A DNA stretch of 64,000 nt, from the NCBI RefSeq assembly GCF_013386765.1, contig NZ_JACARE010000003.1, forward strand, positions 388,766 to 452,765, written 5' to 3'. Numbering within the stretch: position 1 is the stretch's first letter; every line of letters starts with the position of its first letter. The notes under the pieces are model-generated. The model was given only the letters and a program-made list of their open reading frames with translations. It was not told the DNA's origin and did no database searches. The translations under genes were made by a program, and so were the position numbers. Positions 36,001-43,323 of this stretch are shown here, piece after piece. The stretch is from Pseudomonas yamanorum. GTDB lineage: Bacteria > Pseudomonadota > Gammaproteobacteria > Pseudomonadales > Pseudomonadaceae.

Positions 36001-36023
36001 TGCTGGAAAAGCATCCGCTCTAA
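30015..36023 (+). CDS. Giant LRR/NEL-type E3 ubiquitin ligase toxin 1
   Basis: A 2002-residue protein. Residues 1-650 form a dermonecrotic-toxin-like N-terminal region (DUF6543 type) with a hydrophobic hairpin at about 469-505 (VPVLGEVMMAVMVEQLLYE). Two leucine-rich repeat blocks follow at about 1160-1330 and 1470-1650 (LQTLNLQRNVL, LTRLNLSFNRI). The C-terminal NEL region (about 1710-2000) has C1786-C1787-D1788-R, like the C-E-D-R site of IpaH/SspH ligases; Cys1786 is the likely catalytic residue. Such proteins ubiquitinate host targets after secretion. The ATG at 30015 overlaps the remnant stop; a GTG at 29922 would add 31 residues. The ribosome site is weak, so coupling may be needed. No secretion signal or chaperone gene is evident. 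Confidence 0.87.
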   Translation: MTSRQGSTPDLSLSNQDFITHAVPEWLIKAFARQRLEKQVNAFDQLPWFQGLTSEQRQTLKRYTRTSLQSQQAVDGRMANVPAVEAFAKPLLVKALKDRFKVELDVDDTFIKLEKSVKLGVFDLKVGEFNVLNVSLLHAALHNFEADEGGADFYDEASQFVTKDGAPVSSSLTIEQFINLCRSLDIGAQYQAYLKDNLGTEEAHVDTVLREAIITSQKDAMKAAAYMALVKKDIEADDYAMVLQVINGERNPTLRGKPVWFSSLSVMGLKLKGCVSFELTEKYRYGEVSIVYVPHDPEHPFKRYNRFDDLKKELTRQLLSTDPAQVTAATGPQPTRYQRFFSQFVDAAKHPYYFSRFTRAESNATSMLSTVVKSPVFQSVFDVTNPLASMLLKPQEWPPEKTATRQTDAGAELQPMVVARHGLWSANVDLWTDLYESGRDKIITDARHQAVPTADVDARVRAQKLAHWLEGGFAAVGLLSMFVPVLGEVMMAVMVEQLLYETFEGVMEWEQGDREAARQHLIDVAQNLAMLGLMAGVGKGLAKLPKVETPPLIDELQPVKLPNGEQRLWKPDLVPYRSDVKLPAESVPDELGLHRHDGQHILPLDGGNHVVEQNPVSGEYQIPHPTRADGYAVPLEHNGAGIWTHGAEDPLTWDGPTLMQRLGYRAQALSDAQLERVRTACGADYDTLRRQYVEQDRPSAQLSDTLSRFRIEHDLETFAQQIASDDPRVFAQADLGLQFKIMRSQGLLPQKPAWRVLDSRMKVIWEDPPGPQGSSQRVTFVVSEDTRTQGSLLESMLVLFKANRVDMSSVPGTSQMSVAERARAWRKEIAADAQHNRLTLFESLYDAQNTAADPLIGRVKARYRHLPDAVVEQLLEHATEAELEALGRPGELPPRIDQWAQWCQQELRLTRAYEGLHLDISAGVDSERLALRSLETLPGWPAQARFELREGGPQGRLLDSIGDAQSPVRGVLSVNDGSGFAQDGAGSLYCAVLSYLSPEERQALGFTLRDGLRMKQAVEQAPLPRDDLRSVLHEQRVLKPDLAPGSRLIGGMPLRQQLASLLRTPRGRIIKLYPDFTEGEADAFLQNLGGSPRNELSRLEGEFATLKQELSAWVQEPASQPGDHRWKIAERQAIALKLQRCWQRRSGTTLNLQLARELPPLNASFNHIEELVLDGSTFKDRAGGFLKRFTRLKRLRIKVAFFSRIPEAVADMKELAHLDLSDCLIPMSARDIALLEGLSTLQTLNLQRNVLMGRVLDFSGLRQLQSLNLSDTGISQWPTGLVEQPNLQLVDLRNNQLREVPPAILNPAPEQLEAQARINRVTLLQGNPFSLDGYQQLKAYSQRLTDTRPELLVGGQPGAFEVLDPLATRVRDLYPEFDDEQVQAFLQPLEQAEAEAKLAALEQEYERLNSQLSSWAFSGVGESQRYRALRRVVQADAAQEHRYQAMGRILRCWRRETAQQLASDGTPIGLELNLSELRLPSLPDLDADFSHVGSLKLRKMELSSSPDGFLTRFRHVRWLDMAGNQLTRLPQALEHMNGLTRLNLSFNRIRLTAETARVLSERTTLRVLSLQNNPLGMAPDFSAITGMRGLALGNTQLEAWPVGLFEQPSLDWVVLDNNRITTIPDSVVAPSAENLERIARTNNVTSLANNPLSEATQQRLNDYWDRLEREHPDLARNRAESGFRFYSVGAGVPTRPNPQVSMQILRWTVDLPADQLATREAQWSALARHEKADGFFNLLAGLENAGAGEEDLQQRVWAVIDTITQDSVKSEALREQMFEWAGRPACCDRASLSFSNLEIMSLVYRAESQAEQGQQAAQLLKLARGLFRLDEVEKMALTDIERRTAAIRSTPGLTLLEQDARIALLEEVEIRLAYRYGLKDRLKLPAAPSQARFIQLGQVTAPMLNQAYDAVIALDNSPAEFQALLARDFWKDYVTNTYRPQFEAKRKPFDVHQASLHDRSSSGELSGSAYTEQADTLAAQWQIEESELIETLSRELLEKHPL

Positions 36024-36025
36024 GT

Positions 36026-36042
36026 ACACCTGCGTCAGGTGT
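36026..36042 (+). terminator. Short hairpin just after toxin 1
   Basis: ACACCTG-CGT-CAGGTGT is a perfect 7-base stem two bases after the stop of toxin 1. There is no clear T run (CGTTCATT follows), so it is a weak or Rho-assisted terminator at best. Confidence 0.35.
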
Positions 36043-36147
36043 CGTTCATTGCCGGTGAGCATTTTGATTCACCTACATATCTAGGGACGTTCAGGCAGCG
36101 CAATTCGATAGGTTGGATTCTTTACAGCCCGTCATGGATGGCCCGAT

Positions 36148-39100
36148 ATGTCAGAACAACCCATTAACCCCACCCCCGAAGGCACGTTCAACGTTGACCT
36201 TCGGGGTGTGCATTACGACTTTCTCAAAAACCGCGTCCCAGCCTGGTTTCTCGGGGCCTTGAACCGGCGCCAGGAAGAACTCGCCAACCACCAGATGGAA
36301 CTGCCCAACTGGTACCTGAACGCCACCCATCAGCAAAAGGCTGACCTGGCTGACAGCCATACCCGTTATCGCGAGGCCCTGAACCAGGTCGAGAACACCC
36401 TGGGCGAGATCAGGGACGTAAAGGCGTTTGCCGAGCAGCCGCTTAAAGACGCCATCAAGCAACGCTTCAACCTGGATCTGGACGTCAACAACGTCTATTT
36501 CGCCAGCAAGTATGAGGTTAACGCTCGCGGCGATCTGGGCGGTGCGTTTGTCTTCGACCAGCACCGTGGCCCGTCGCAACGCTTTGAGTACCGGGGTATT
36601 TCCCTGCTGGAGGCGGCCCTGGCCAATTTCGTTCCCGACGAAGAAAAAGCCAGTGAGTGTGCAGATTGCCAGGTCATCACAACCTGGAGCGCGTATGACG
36701 GCGAAATCATCCCGAGCCCCGAGGCGATCAAAGGTGCCGCCCTGGCCATAAACCCCCATGAGTTTGCCCAGCTGTGCCGCACTCTGGACTTGGGCGGTTT
36801 GTATCAGAAGCACCTCAAGGCGATTGTCCAACCCACGGATAACAGCCAGCGCGCCGCTCTGGAAACTCAATTGCGAGAGCATCAGCGACAACTGTTGGCG
36901 CTGAGCGCCGAGGTGGCGATGCACCAGCCCGAATGGGGGATCAGCGCCGACGGCTATCGCATGATCCAACAGGTCATCACTGACCCGGGCAAGGCCACTC
37001 TCGATGGCAAACCCGTGACGTTTGCCGCGCTGAAGGTGTTCGGCAGCGTGCTGGTGGGGCCCTTGCTGATTGGCCCCGCGCGTCTCGACTCTGACAGGGT
37101 CGAGCGGCTGCTGGTACACATTCCCCATGACCCACAGCAACCGCTCAAGGAGTATGCGTCCAGTAGCGAGTTCATGGCCGACCTCAGAACCCGCTTGCAC
37201 GGTGTGTCGTACCGGCGCTTTTTCAGCCGGTTCGTGCCCCAGGGCGACCAGGGCAGGTTTTTCCGGCAATTCAACCTGCTGTACAAACCCGCCAATGGTA
37301 ACGGCGTGGCGGGTGATTACCCCTTGGCGGCAACGCCCAAGCGATTGCCCATAGAGGAGACGGGCATCAACGGCAACCTGTGGGAACAACTGCGTAAGGC
37401 GCAGGTGCGCAAGATTCTGGCCGATGCCCGCGCCGTCGCGGTGCCCACCGGGGATGAAGACCAAAAGGCACGGATCGCGCGACTGGAGGGCTACGTGGAT
37501 GCGGTGATCAGCGTGTTCAATCTCGCCGCTTTTGTCGTGCCGGGGCTGGGCCCGGTCATGCTGCTCGTGGGTGCGACGCAGATGTGCTTTGAAGTGTATG
37601 AAGGCATCGAAGCCTATGAGCGAGGCGATGTGAAAACGATGTGGGCACACTTTTCCAGCGTTGCTCTCAATGTCGCGATGCTGGGCGTCGGGGCCAAGGT
37701 GTTGCCGAGTATCAACACAGCGGGAATGGTCGACAATCTGAGGCCCGTCACCCTGGCGTCGGGCAAGCAGCTGCTGTGGAACCCTGACCTGTCGCCTTAC
37801 AAGGTGCCCATTGAGTTGGGCGCCGATGCAACGCCGGATGAGTTGGGGCTTTACCAGCACAACGGCCAGACCATCCTGGCCCTCGATGGCGATTATTTCC
37901 GTGTCGTACAGGACGCTGAAACAGGGCAGCATCATATTCGCCACCCCACCCGAGCCGATGCTTATCAACCGCAGCTTGGGCATAACCATGCCGGTGTCTG
38001 GAGCCACGAGGTGGACGCGCCGCTGACCTGGGACCGTCAGACTTTGATCAGGCGCCTGGGGCTTGAACAGACGCCGCTTAGTCCCGAGCGGCTGGAGCAA
38101 GCCCGCGCCGCCAGCGGTGTGGAGGATGACGTGTTGCGTCAGGCGGTTGTCGAGCATGAGCCGGTGCCCCTGATGCTCAACGACACCCTCGAGCGCTTCA
38201 AGGCCCATCAAGCCTTGACGACCTTTGTCGAGCAAATGAGCAGCGCTGAACCTGCCGAGTACGCCAAGGCCGATCCGGCGCTGCAACTGCAGATTATGCA
38301 GCGACACGGCATGTTGCCCACAGACGTGGCGTTGCGGGTCCTGGCCAGTCACGGCAGGGTGCTCTGGCAGAGTGAGGCGCTGGCGTCCTGGCCCACGCGA
38401 GTGGTCGTACTCACGGACGAGCAACTGATTCGGGGGCAGTTACTTGAGCAAGTATTGAACACGTTGCAGGGCATTGATCCGCAGCTCAAGGACGTCCCGG
38501 GCAGTGCGTTGGACGCGCAGGCGGTACGGGCGGGTAAATTACGTCAGCACATCGCCGACACCGTCGATACGTTCAAAAGCGCGTTGATTGAAGAGCGTTA
38601 CAAGGCATTGACTGCCTCCGTCGATCCCGACGTGCAGAGGGTGATGGCCAGCCACCCCATGCTGCCGACGTCAGTGGCTGAGCAGTTACTCAGCGGGTTG
38701 ACGGTCGAAGCGCAGCAGGCGTTTCACGACACCGGCTTGTTGCCACCTCCGCGCATCGAGCAAGCGAAGTGGTATGAGCAGGAAGTGCGGGTGTCGCGTG
38801 CCTATGAGGGGCTTCACCTGGACACGCCGGGCAATCTGGACAGCCTGCGCCTGGCCTTGCATAGCGTGGAAACGTTGCCTGGATGGCCGCAAGGAACGCG
38901 GATGGAACTGCGCCAATATTCGGCCACGGGGCCGCTGCTGGATGCGATCGGTTCCCCCAACGCGGTGCAGGTCAAGACGCTGGTCCTGAGGGAAGACGGT
39001 TTGTTTGAGGCGCCCATGCCCGGGGACGTTTACGCCGCTGCCTGGGATGCCTTGTCTGTCGCGCAGCGTCAGGCCTTGGCGATGACCGACGCACGCCAGT

Positions 39101-42100
39101 TAAAGCAGGCCGTTACAGCTTCCCCCTTGCCTCGCGAACAGTTGCGTGCTGTGTTGCTGGCCAATCCTGTGCGTAAACCGGCCTACGACCCCTCCATGCG
39201 TCTGTTGGGCGGTAGCGGTATTCGAAAGATGGTCGCCGACGTTTTCAGCTCTTCGCGGGCCAGGGCGAAAACCCGGGCCCGGGTACTGTATCCGACCTTA
39301 AACGAGGCAGAACTCACCCACTTTATTGCTTCACTGGCGCCCGACCCGCACGCCAGGTTGACGGCGCTGGAACTCGAATACAAAACCCTCCAACGTGACC
39401 TGCAGGTCTGGGTGCGAGCCAATGCCCCGAAAAATCCGGTGACTGCGTATGACCGTGCAGGAGGTTGGGCGCGCGGTTTTGCCGATAGGATCGAAAGCTG
39501 CTGGCGCCGCAAGACCGACACCCTCTCGTTGCACGCAGGTCCTGAGCAGGAGTTACCGGTGCTGAATGCAGATTTCAGCCATGTTCGGGCGCTTGAGCTG
39601 TATGGCATCAAGTGGTCCGATACGGCTCAAGCATTTATCAAGCGTTTCACCCACGTCAAAGAGCTGGGCATTATCAGCGTGGGGCTCACCGAGCTGCCTG
39701 ATGTGATCGGCGAAATGAACAACCTGACCTTGTTGAATCTGCGCTCCAACCGCATCCGCTTGACCCCGCAAAGCGCCGCAACACTGGGCGCCTTGGGCAA
39801 CCTTGAAGAACTCGACCTGTCGGGTAATGCGCTGGGCCTGACCCCGGACTTCAGTGGCATGAACCGCTTGAAGAAGCTGAGGTTGAGCAACACGCAACTG
39901 GCTCAGTGGCCGACGGGGTTGCAACATCAGACGGGCCTGCAGCTCCTCGACTTGCGTTACAACCAACTAAGGGAAGCGCCCTCCTCACACCTCAACCCGC
40001 TGGACGATCAGTTGGAAGCGATGGCCAGGATCAACAACGTGACCTTGCTTCACGGTAATCAATTTCCCTCCGATTATTGGATGAAGTTTGACCGTTACTG
40101 GAAACGCCTGGACCTGGTGCGGCCCGAGTTGATGAACGCCGAGCATCTCGACGCGTTTGACAGCCCCAACCCCAGGCTTGAAAGGTTTCGGCGCATCTAT
40201 CCGAAGAAAACCATTGCGCAACTCAAGCGGTTTATCTGGGGGGCGTCAGAAGACGACCTGCTCAAGATCGAACGGGAATTTGACACGCTGGAAAGACAGC
40301 TGAACGCCTGGGCGTTTTCGGGGGGCGGTACGAATCAGCATTACGTTCTCACCTCGGAGCGGGGCCTCAACTTCTCGGCCGCCGACGACAGGTTCATGGC
40401 GCGGCAACGGATCCTCCAGTGCTGGCGCAAGGAAGGCCAGCAGGTGAGCGCCTTCGACGGTACACCGATCGGCTATGAATTGGACCTCAGTGGCCTGAGT
40501 CTGCCCAGCCTGCCGGATCTGGATGTCGATTTCAGCCATGTGGGCTCGCTCAAACTGAAAAACATGGGCCTGAATGCTTCGCCGGAAGGGTTTCTCACGC
40601 GATTCCGACAGGTGCGCTGGCTGGATATGTCGAACAACCGACTCTTGGCATTGCCGCTGGCGCTGGGCGAAATGAATGGCCTCACTCGTTTGACCTTGAA
40701 CGGCAACCAGATCCGGCTGACCCCGACAGCCGTCGGCATCCTGTCTGGGCGCATCACCCTCAGGGCCTTGTGGCTGTATAACAACCCGCTGGGCCTGGCA
40801 CCGGACTTCAGCCTGCTGACTGACATACGTACGGTGGACCTGAGAAATACCGGCATTGATACGTGGCCTGCCGGGCTGACCGAGCACACGGGGATTAACG
40901 AGATATACCTGAACAATAACCAGATCACGACGATCCCGGATGCGGTCATCGCCCCGTCAGAGGCGAACCTGGGCCGCATGGCCCAGGTGAATAACGTGAC
41001 CGACGTGAGCAATAACCCTTTGTCGGTGGCCACTGTGCAACAGGTGAGCGCCTACCGTGCCCGCCTTGAACAGGCCCGGCTGGCGACTCCGGATAACCCC
41101 AGCCGCCTGGTCGCCACGGCACTGAATAGTTCGACCAGAGCGCCAGTGGGCACGGCTTCGCAAAACCCGTTCCAGCGCTGGGTCCTTGGGTTGCCCGGGG
41201 AGCAAGTCACGCTGCGCCGCGCCCAATGGCGTGTATTGCAGGAGCAGGAAGGCGCGGCACCTTTCTTCGAGATTCTGCAGCGCCTGGACCTGACGAAGGC
41301 CGACAGCAGCGACCTGCGGCGCCGAGTCTGGGAGGTGATCGACAGCATCAGCGAAAACACCCCCGAGTCCCAACGCCTGCGCAAGGAACTGTTCGACCTG
41401 GCCGGCGAGCCGGGTTGCTGCGACCGTGCTGCGTATTCGTTCAGTAACCTGGAGGTCAGGACCCTGCTCTACAAGGCCCGGACGCAGGCCATGGATCAGA
41501 CCCTGGGCACACAGTTGTCCGAGTTGTCCAAGGGGCTGTTGCGTTTGCATGAGGTCGACAAGATCGCGGCGGCGGACATCCAGCGCAGCGAAGCCATCGT
41601 CAACGACCCTGCCGTGTCCACGGCCGATAAACTGCCCCATAGGCAGCGTTTGGCAGAGGAGGTGGAAATCCGTCTGGCCTATCGCTACGGCCTCAAGGAC
41701 CGCCTGCAATTACCGGGGCAGCCACAGCACGTCACGTTCATCGGCATGGCGGGGGTCACGCCCACGATGCTGGACGGTGCCTATGCCAAGGTGATCGCGT
41801 TGGATAACTCCGCCGAAGAGTTTCAGGCGCTGCTGTCTCGGGAATTCTGGCAAGACTATGTCACCCGGAAATACCGCTCGCAGTTCGATGCCCAAGGCGA
41901 GCCTTACCAGCAACAGTTGGCCGCGCTGCATGAAAAACAGCAGGCCCAGGAACTGTCGGCGACCGTCTACAAAGAGAAAGCCGATGACCTGCATGCGCAA
42001 CTGGCAATCAAGGAGGGCGAACTGATCGGCAGGCTGACCCGCCAGGAAATCGCCGAAATGCGGCTCCCCCGGGAACCCCTTGAGGCGCTGGTTGAAGCCG

Positions 42101-43125
42101 ACGCGGTGCCGGGTTTGCAGCTTTCACAGGCGCGTGCCATTGAGTTCAACAAGGCACGGTATTTTATTGCAAGCATGCCGGACGCGGGCGACGGTCAGCA
42201 TTATCTGTTGTGGGTGCAGAACCCGAATAACCCCTACGAACTGGTCAGCAGCGGCATTGTCGCCAAGCCGGAGGTGGCGGGAGGCTGGACGCGCAGAGGC
42301 TTGGCGGGCGGCGGGTCTGACAGTGAATTTGAGGAGGCCGTGGAATCCATGGCGGCGGCGCCCTATACGTCAGACGAACTTCGCACCATGAGGCAGCAAA
42401 TTCACTTTACGGTCAGGCAACACCCGCCGGGGACTTACGTACGTGCCAACAACGGCAAGTACCCGTTGAGAGATCTCCAGGGCAGGCCGGTGCGTATTCG
42501 CAAGCTGGAGAGAAGCATCACCCTGGAGTCCGGTACTCACTACACCTCAGAGCCCATCAAGCCTTACATCAAGTTTGAAGGATATGAGGGCGTCGGCGCG
42601 CTGTATGAAGAAAAACTGCAGGTGCGCGCGTTCATTGAGCAGGATATGCAGGTGCCGCAAGAAAAGTCCCTGATAGGACAAAACATGGTCGTTGCCAACC
42701 GGCGTATCGCCAAAGGCGAAATAGTCGGTGTGTATGGCGGGACCATTCTTCCCACAGGAATTTTCGGGTCCGAAGGGCACACCTACACCATGCGTGTCGG
42801 CGACAGGCCGACCCTCAAGATAGACGTGCTCACCAGTGAGCCGATCTTCCTGTCGGGAGACAACATCCTTTCCAGAATAAACACGGTTCTGGAATATGAC
42901 GCGGATGGCAAGCCGCTACGCCAGGCTGCCCAGGGCTATAACGTGGAAGCCGTGTCCTTCGAGATTGAGGCGGACCTGATGCTGGGAGTGGGCGAGAGCG
43001 CCACACCAAAAAGAAAGGACTACACCCTGCCAGTGGTATTTGCGACGCAAGATATTCCAGCGGGGGCAGAACTGCGCATGAATTACCAATACTCCGACGA
43101 GATGATAAAAACGTTGTTCACGTAA
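36148..43125 (+). CDS. Giant LRR/NEL E3 ligase toxin 2 with C-terminal SET-like domain
   Basis: A 2325-residue paralogue of toxin 1. The order is: N-terminal toxin region with hydrophobic hairpin at about 449-486 (VVPGLGPVMLLVGATQ); LRR blocks at about 1140-1306 and 1443-1626; NEL region about 1670-1970 with C1757-C1758-D1759-R. An extra 350 residues follow. Within these, residues 2170-2325 read as a SET domain: VVANRRIAKGEIVGVYGGTI (N-terminal SET motif), LSRINTVLEY then NVEAVSF (place of RFxNHSCxPN), and ATQDIPAGAELRMNYQY (C-terminal motif with candidate catalytic Tyr). The histidine of the NHS motif is replaced by Thr. The part between (1970-2165) is unassigned. Substrates and activity are unknown. 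The ribosome site is poor. Confidence 0.85.
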   Translation: MSEQPINPTPEGTFNVDLRGVHYDFLKNRVPAWFLGALNRRQEELANHQMELPNWYLNATHQQKADLADSHTRYREALNQVENTLGEIRDVKAFAEQPLKDAIKQRFNLDLDVNNVYFASKYEVNARGDLGGAFVFDQHRGPSQRFEYRGISLLEAALANFVPDEEKASECADCQVITTWSAYDGEIIPSPEAIKGAALAINPHEFAQLCRTLDLGGLYQKHLKAIVQPTDNSQRAALETQLREHQRQLLALSAEVAMHQPEWGISADGYRMIQQVITDPGKATLDGKPVTFAALKVFGSVLVGPLLIGPARLDSDRVERLLVHIPHDPQQPLKEYASSSEFMADLRTRLHGVSYRRFFSRFVPQGDQGRFFRQFNLLYKPANGNGVAGDYPLAATPKRLPIEETGINGNLWEQLRKAQVRKILADARAVAVPTGDEDQKARIARLEGYVDAVISVFNLAAFVVPGLGPVMLLVGATQMCFEVYEGIEAYERGDVKTMWAHFSSVALNVAMLGVGAKVLPSINTAGMVDNLRPVTLASGKQLLWNPDLSPYKVPIELGADATPDELGLYQHNGQTILALDGDYFRVVQDAETGQHHIRHPTRADAYQPQLGHNHAGVWSHEVDAPLTWDRQTLIRRLGLEQTPLSPERLEQARAASGVEDDVLRQAVVEHEPVPLMLNDTLERFKAHQALTTFVEQMSSAEPAEYAKADPALQLQIMQRHGMLPTDVALRVLASHGRVLWQSEALASWPTRVVVLTDEQLIRGQLLEQVLNTLQGIDPQLKDVPGSALDAQAVRAGKLRQHIADTVDTFKSALIEERYKALTASVDPDVQRVMASHPMLPTSVAEQLLSGLTVEAQQAFHDTGLLPPPRIEQAKWYEQEVRVSRAYEGLHLDTPGNLDSLRLALHSVETLPGWPQGTRMELRQYSATGPLLDAIGSPNAVQVKTLVLREDGLFEAPMPGDVYAAAWDALSVAQRQALAMTDARQLKQAVTASPLPREQLRAVLLANPVRKPAYDPSMRLLGGSGIRKMVADVFSSSRARAKTRARVLYPTLNEAELTHFIASLAPDPHARLTALELEYKTLQRDLQVWVRANAPKNPVTAYDRAGGWARGFADRIESCWRRKTDTLSLHAGPEQELPVLNADFSHVRALELYGIKWSDTAQAFIKRFTHVKELGIISVGLTELPDVIGEMNNLTLLNLRSNRIRLTPQSAATLGALGNLEELDLSGNALGLTPDFSGMNRLKKLRLSNTQLAQWPTGLQHQTGLQLLDLRYNQLREAPSSHLNPLDDQLEAMARINNVTLLHGNQFPSDYWMKFDRYWKRLDLVRPELMNAEHLDAFDSPNPRLERFRRIYPKKTIAQLKRFIWGASEDDLLKIEREFDTLERQLNAWAFSGGGTNQHYVLTSERGLNFSAADDRFMARQRILQCWRKEGQQVSAFDGTPIGYELDLSGLSLPSLPDLDVDFSHVGSLKLKNMGLNASPEGFLTRFRQVRWLDMSNNRLLALPLALGEMNGLTRLTLNGNQIRLTPTAVGILSGRITLRALWLYNNPLGLAPDFSLLTDIRTVDLRNTGIDTWPAGLTEHTGINEIYLNNNQITTIPDAVIAPSEANLGRMAQVNNVTDVSNNPLSVATVQQVSAYRARLEQARLATPDNPSRLVATALNSSTRAPVGTASQNPFQRWVLGLPGEQVTLRRAQWRVLQEQEGAAPFFEILQRLDLTKADSSDLRRRVWEVIDSISENTPESQRLRKELFDLAGEPGCCDRAAYSFSNLEVRTLLYKARTQAMDQTLGTQLSELSKGLLRLHEVDKIAAADIQRSEAIVNDPAVSTADKLPHRQRLAEEVEIRLAYRYGLKDRLQLPGQPQHVTFIGMAGVTPTMLDGAYAKVIALDNSAEEFQALLSREFWQDYVTRKYRSQFDAQGEPYQQQLAALHEKQQAQELSATVYKEKADDLHAQLAIKEGELIGRLTRQEIAEMRLPREPLEALVEADAVPGLQLSQARAIEFNKARYFIASMPDAGDGQHYLLWVQNPNNPYELVSSGIVAKPEVAGGWTRRGLAGGGSDSEFEEAVESMAAAPYTSDELRTMRQQIHFTVRQHPPGTYVRANNGKYPLRDLQGRPVRIRKLERSITLESGTHYTSEPIKPYIKFEGYEGVGALYEEKLQVRAFIEQDMQVPQEKSLIGQNMVVANRRIAKGEIVGVYGGTILPTGIFGSEGHTYTMRVGDRPTLKIDVLTSEPIFLSGDNILSRINTVLEYDADGKPLRQAAQGYNVEAVSFEIEADLMLGVGESATPKRKDYTLPVVFATQDIPAGAELRMNYQYSDEMIKTLFT

Positions 43126-43160
43126 TATTTTTCACATCGGGAGGCTTGATGCCGCGGTGC

Positions 43161-43194
43161 GTTCCTCCTGGACACGTGCGTCTTCAGGAGGGAC
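43161..43194 (+). other. Ten-base stem-loop between toxins 2 and 3
   Basis: GTTCCTCCTG (43161-43170) and CAGGAGGGAC (43185-43194) pair with one G-U, loop 14 bases. It has no T tail, and its right arm carries an AGGAGG word with no gene start behind it. Role unclear; possibly a processing or attenuation stem. Confidence 0.35.
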
Positions 43195-43288
43195 GTGGAG
43201 GCACGGAAAGGGGCGTCCAATCCGCGTGAGCTGCTCTGATCGAGCCCTGCTATATAGTTATCACATGCTTCAAAAAACCACTGCATAA

Positions 43289-43321
43289 GATGGCAACCTT
43301 ACTCATTACGAGGTTGTCATC
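43289..43321 (+). promoter_or_regulatory. Hairpin covering the ribosome site of toxin 3
   Basis: GATGGCAACCT (43289-43299) pairs with AGGTTGTCATC (43311-43321): ten Watson-Crick pairs plus one G-U, loop of 11 bases. The GAGG ribosome site (43310-43313) lies at the loop/stem edge and the ATG is at 43324. The shape would limit translation and could respond to temperature or a binding protein; this is inferred. Confidence 0.5.
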
Positions 43322-43323
43322 CC

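Noticed and set aside
36151..38424. 757-codon minus-strand open frame inside toxin 2
   Set aside because: Antisense to a well-supported giant gene; composition rich in His, Gln and Val as expected for a shadow frame, with no recognisable domain.
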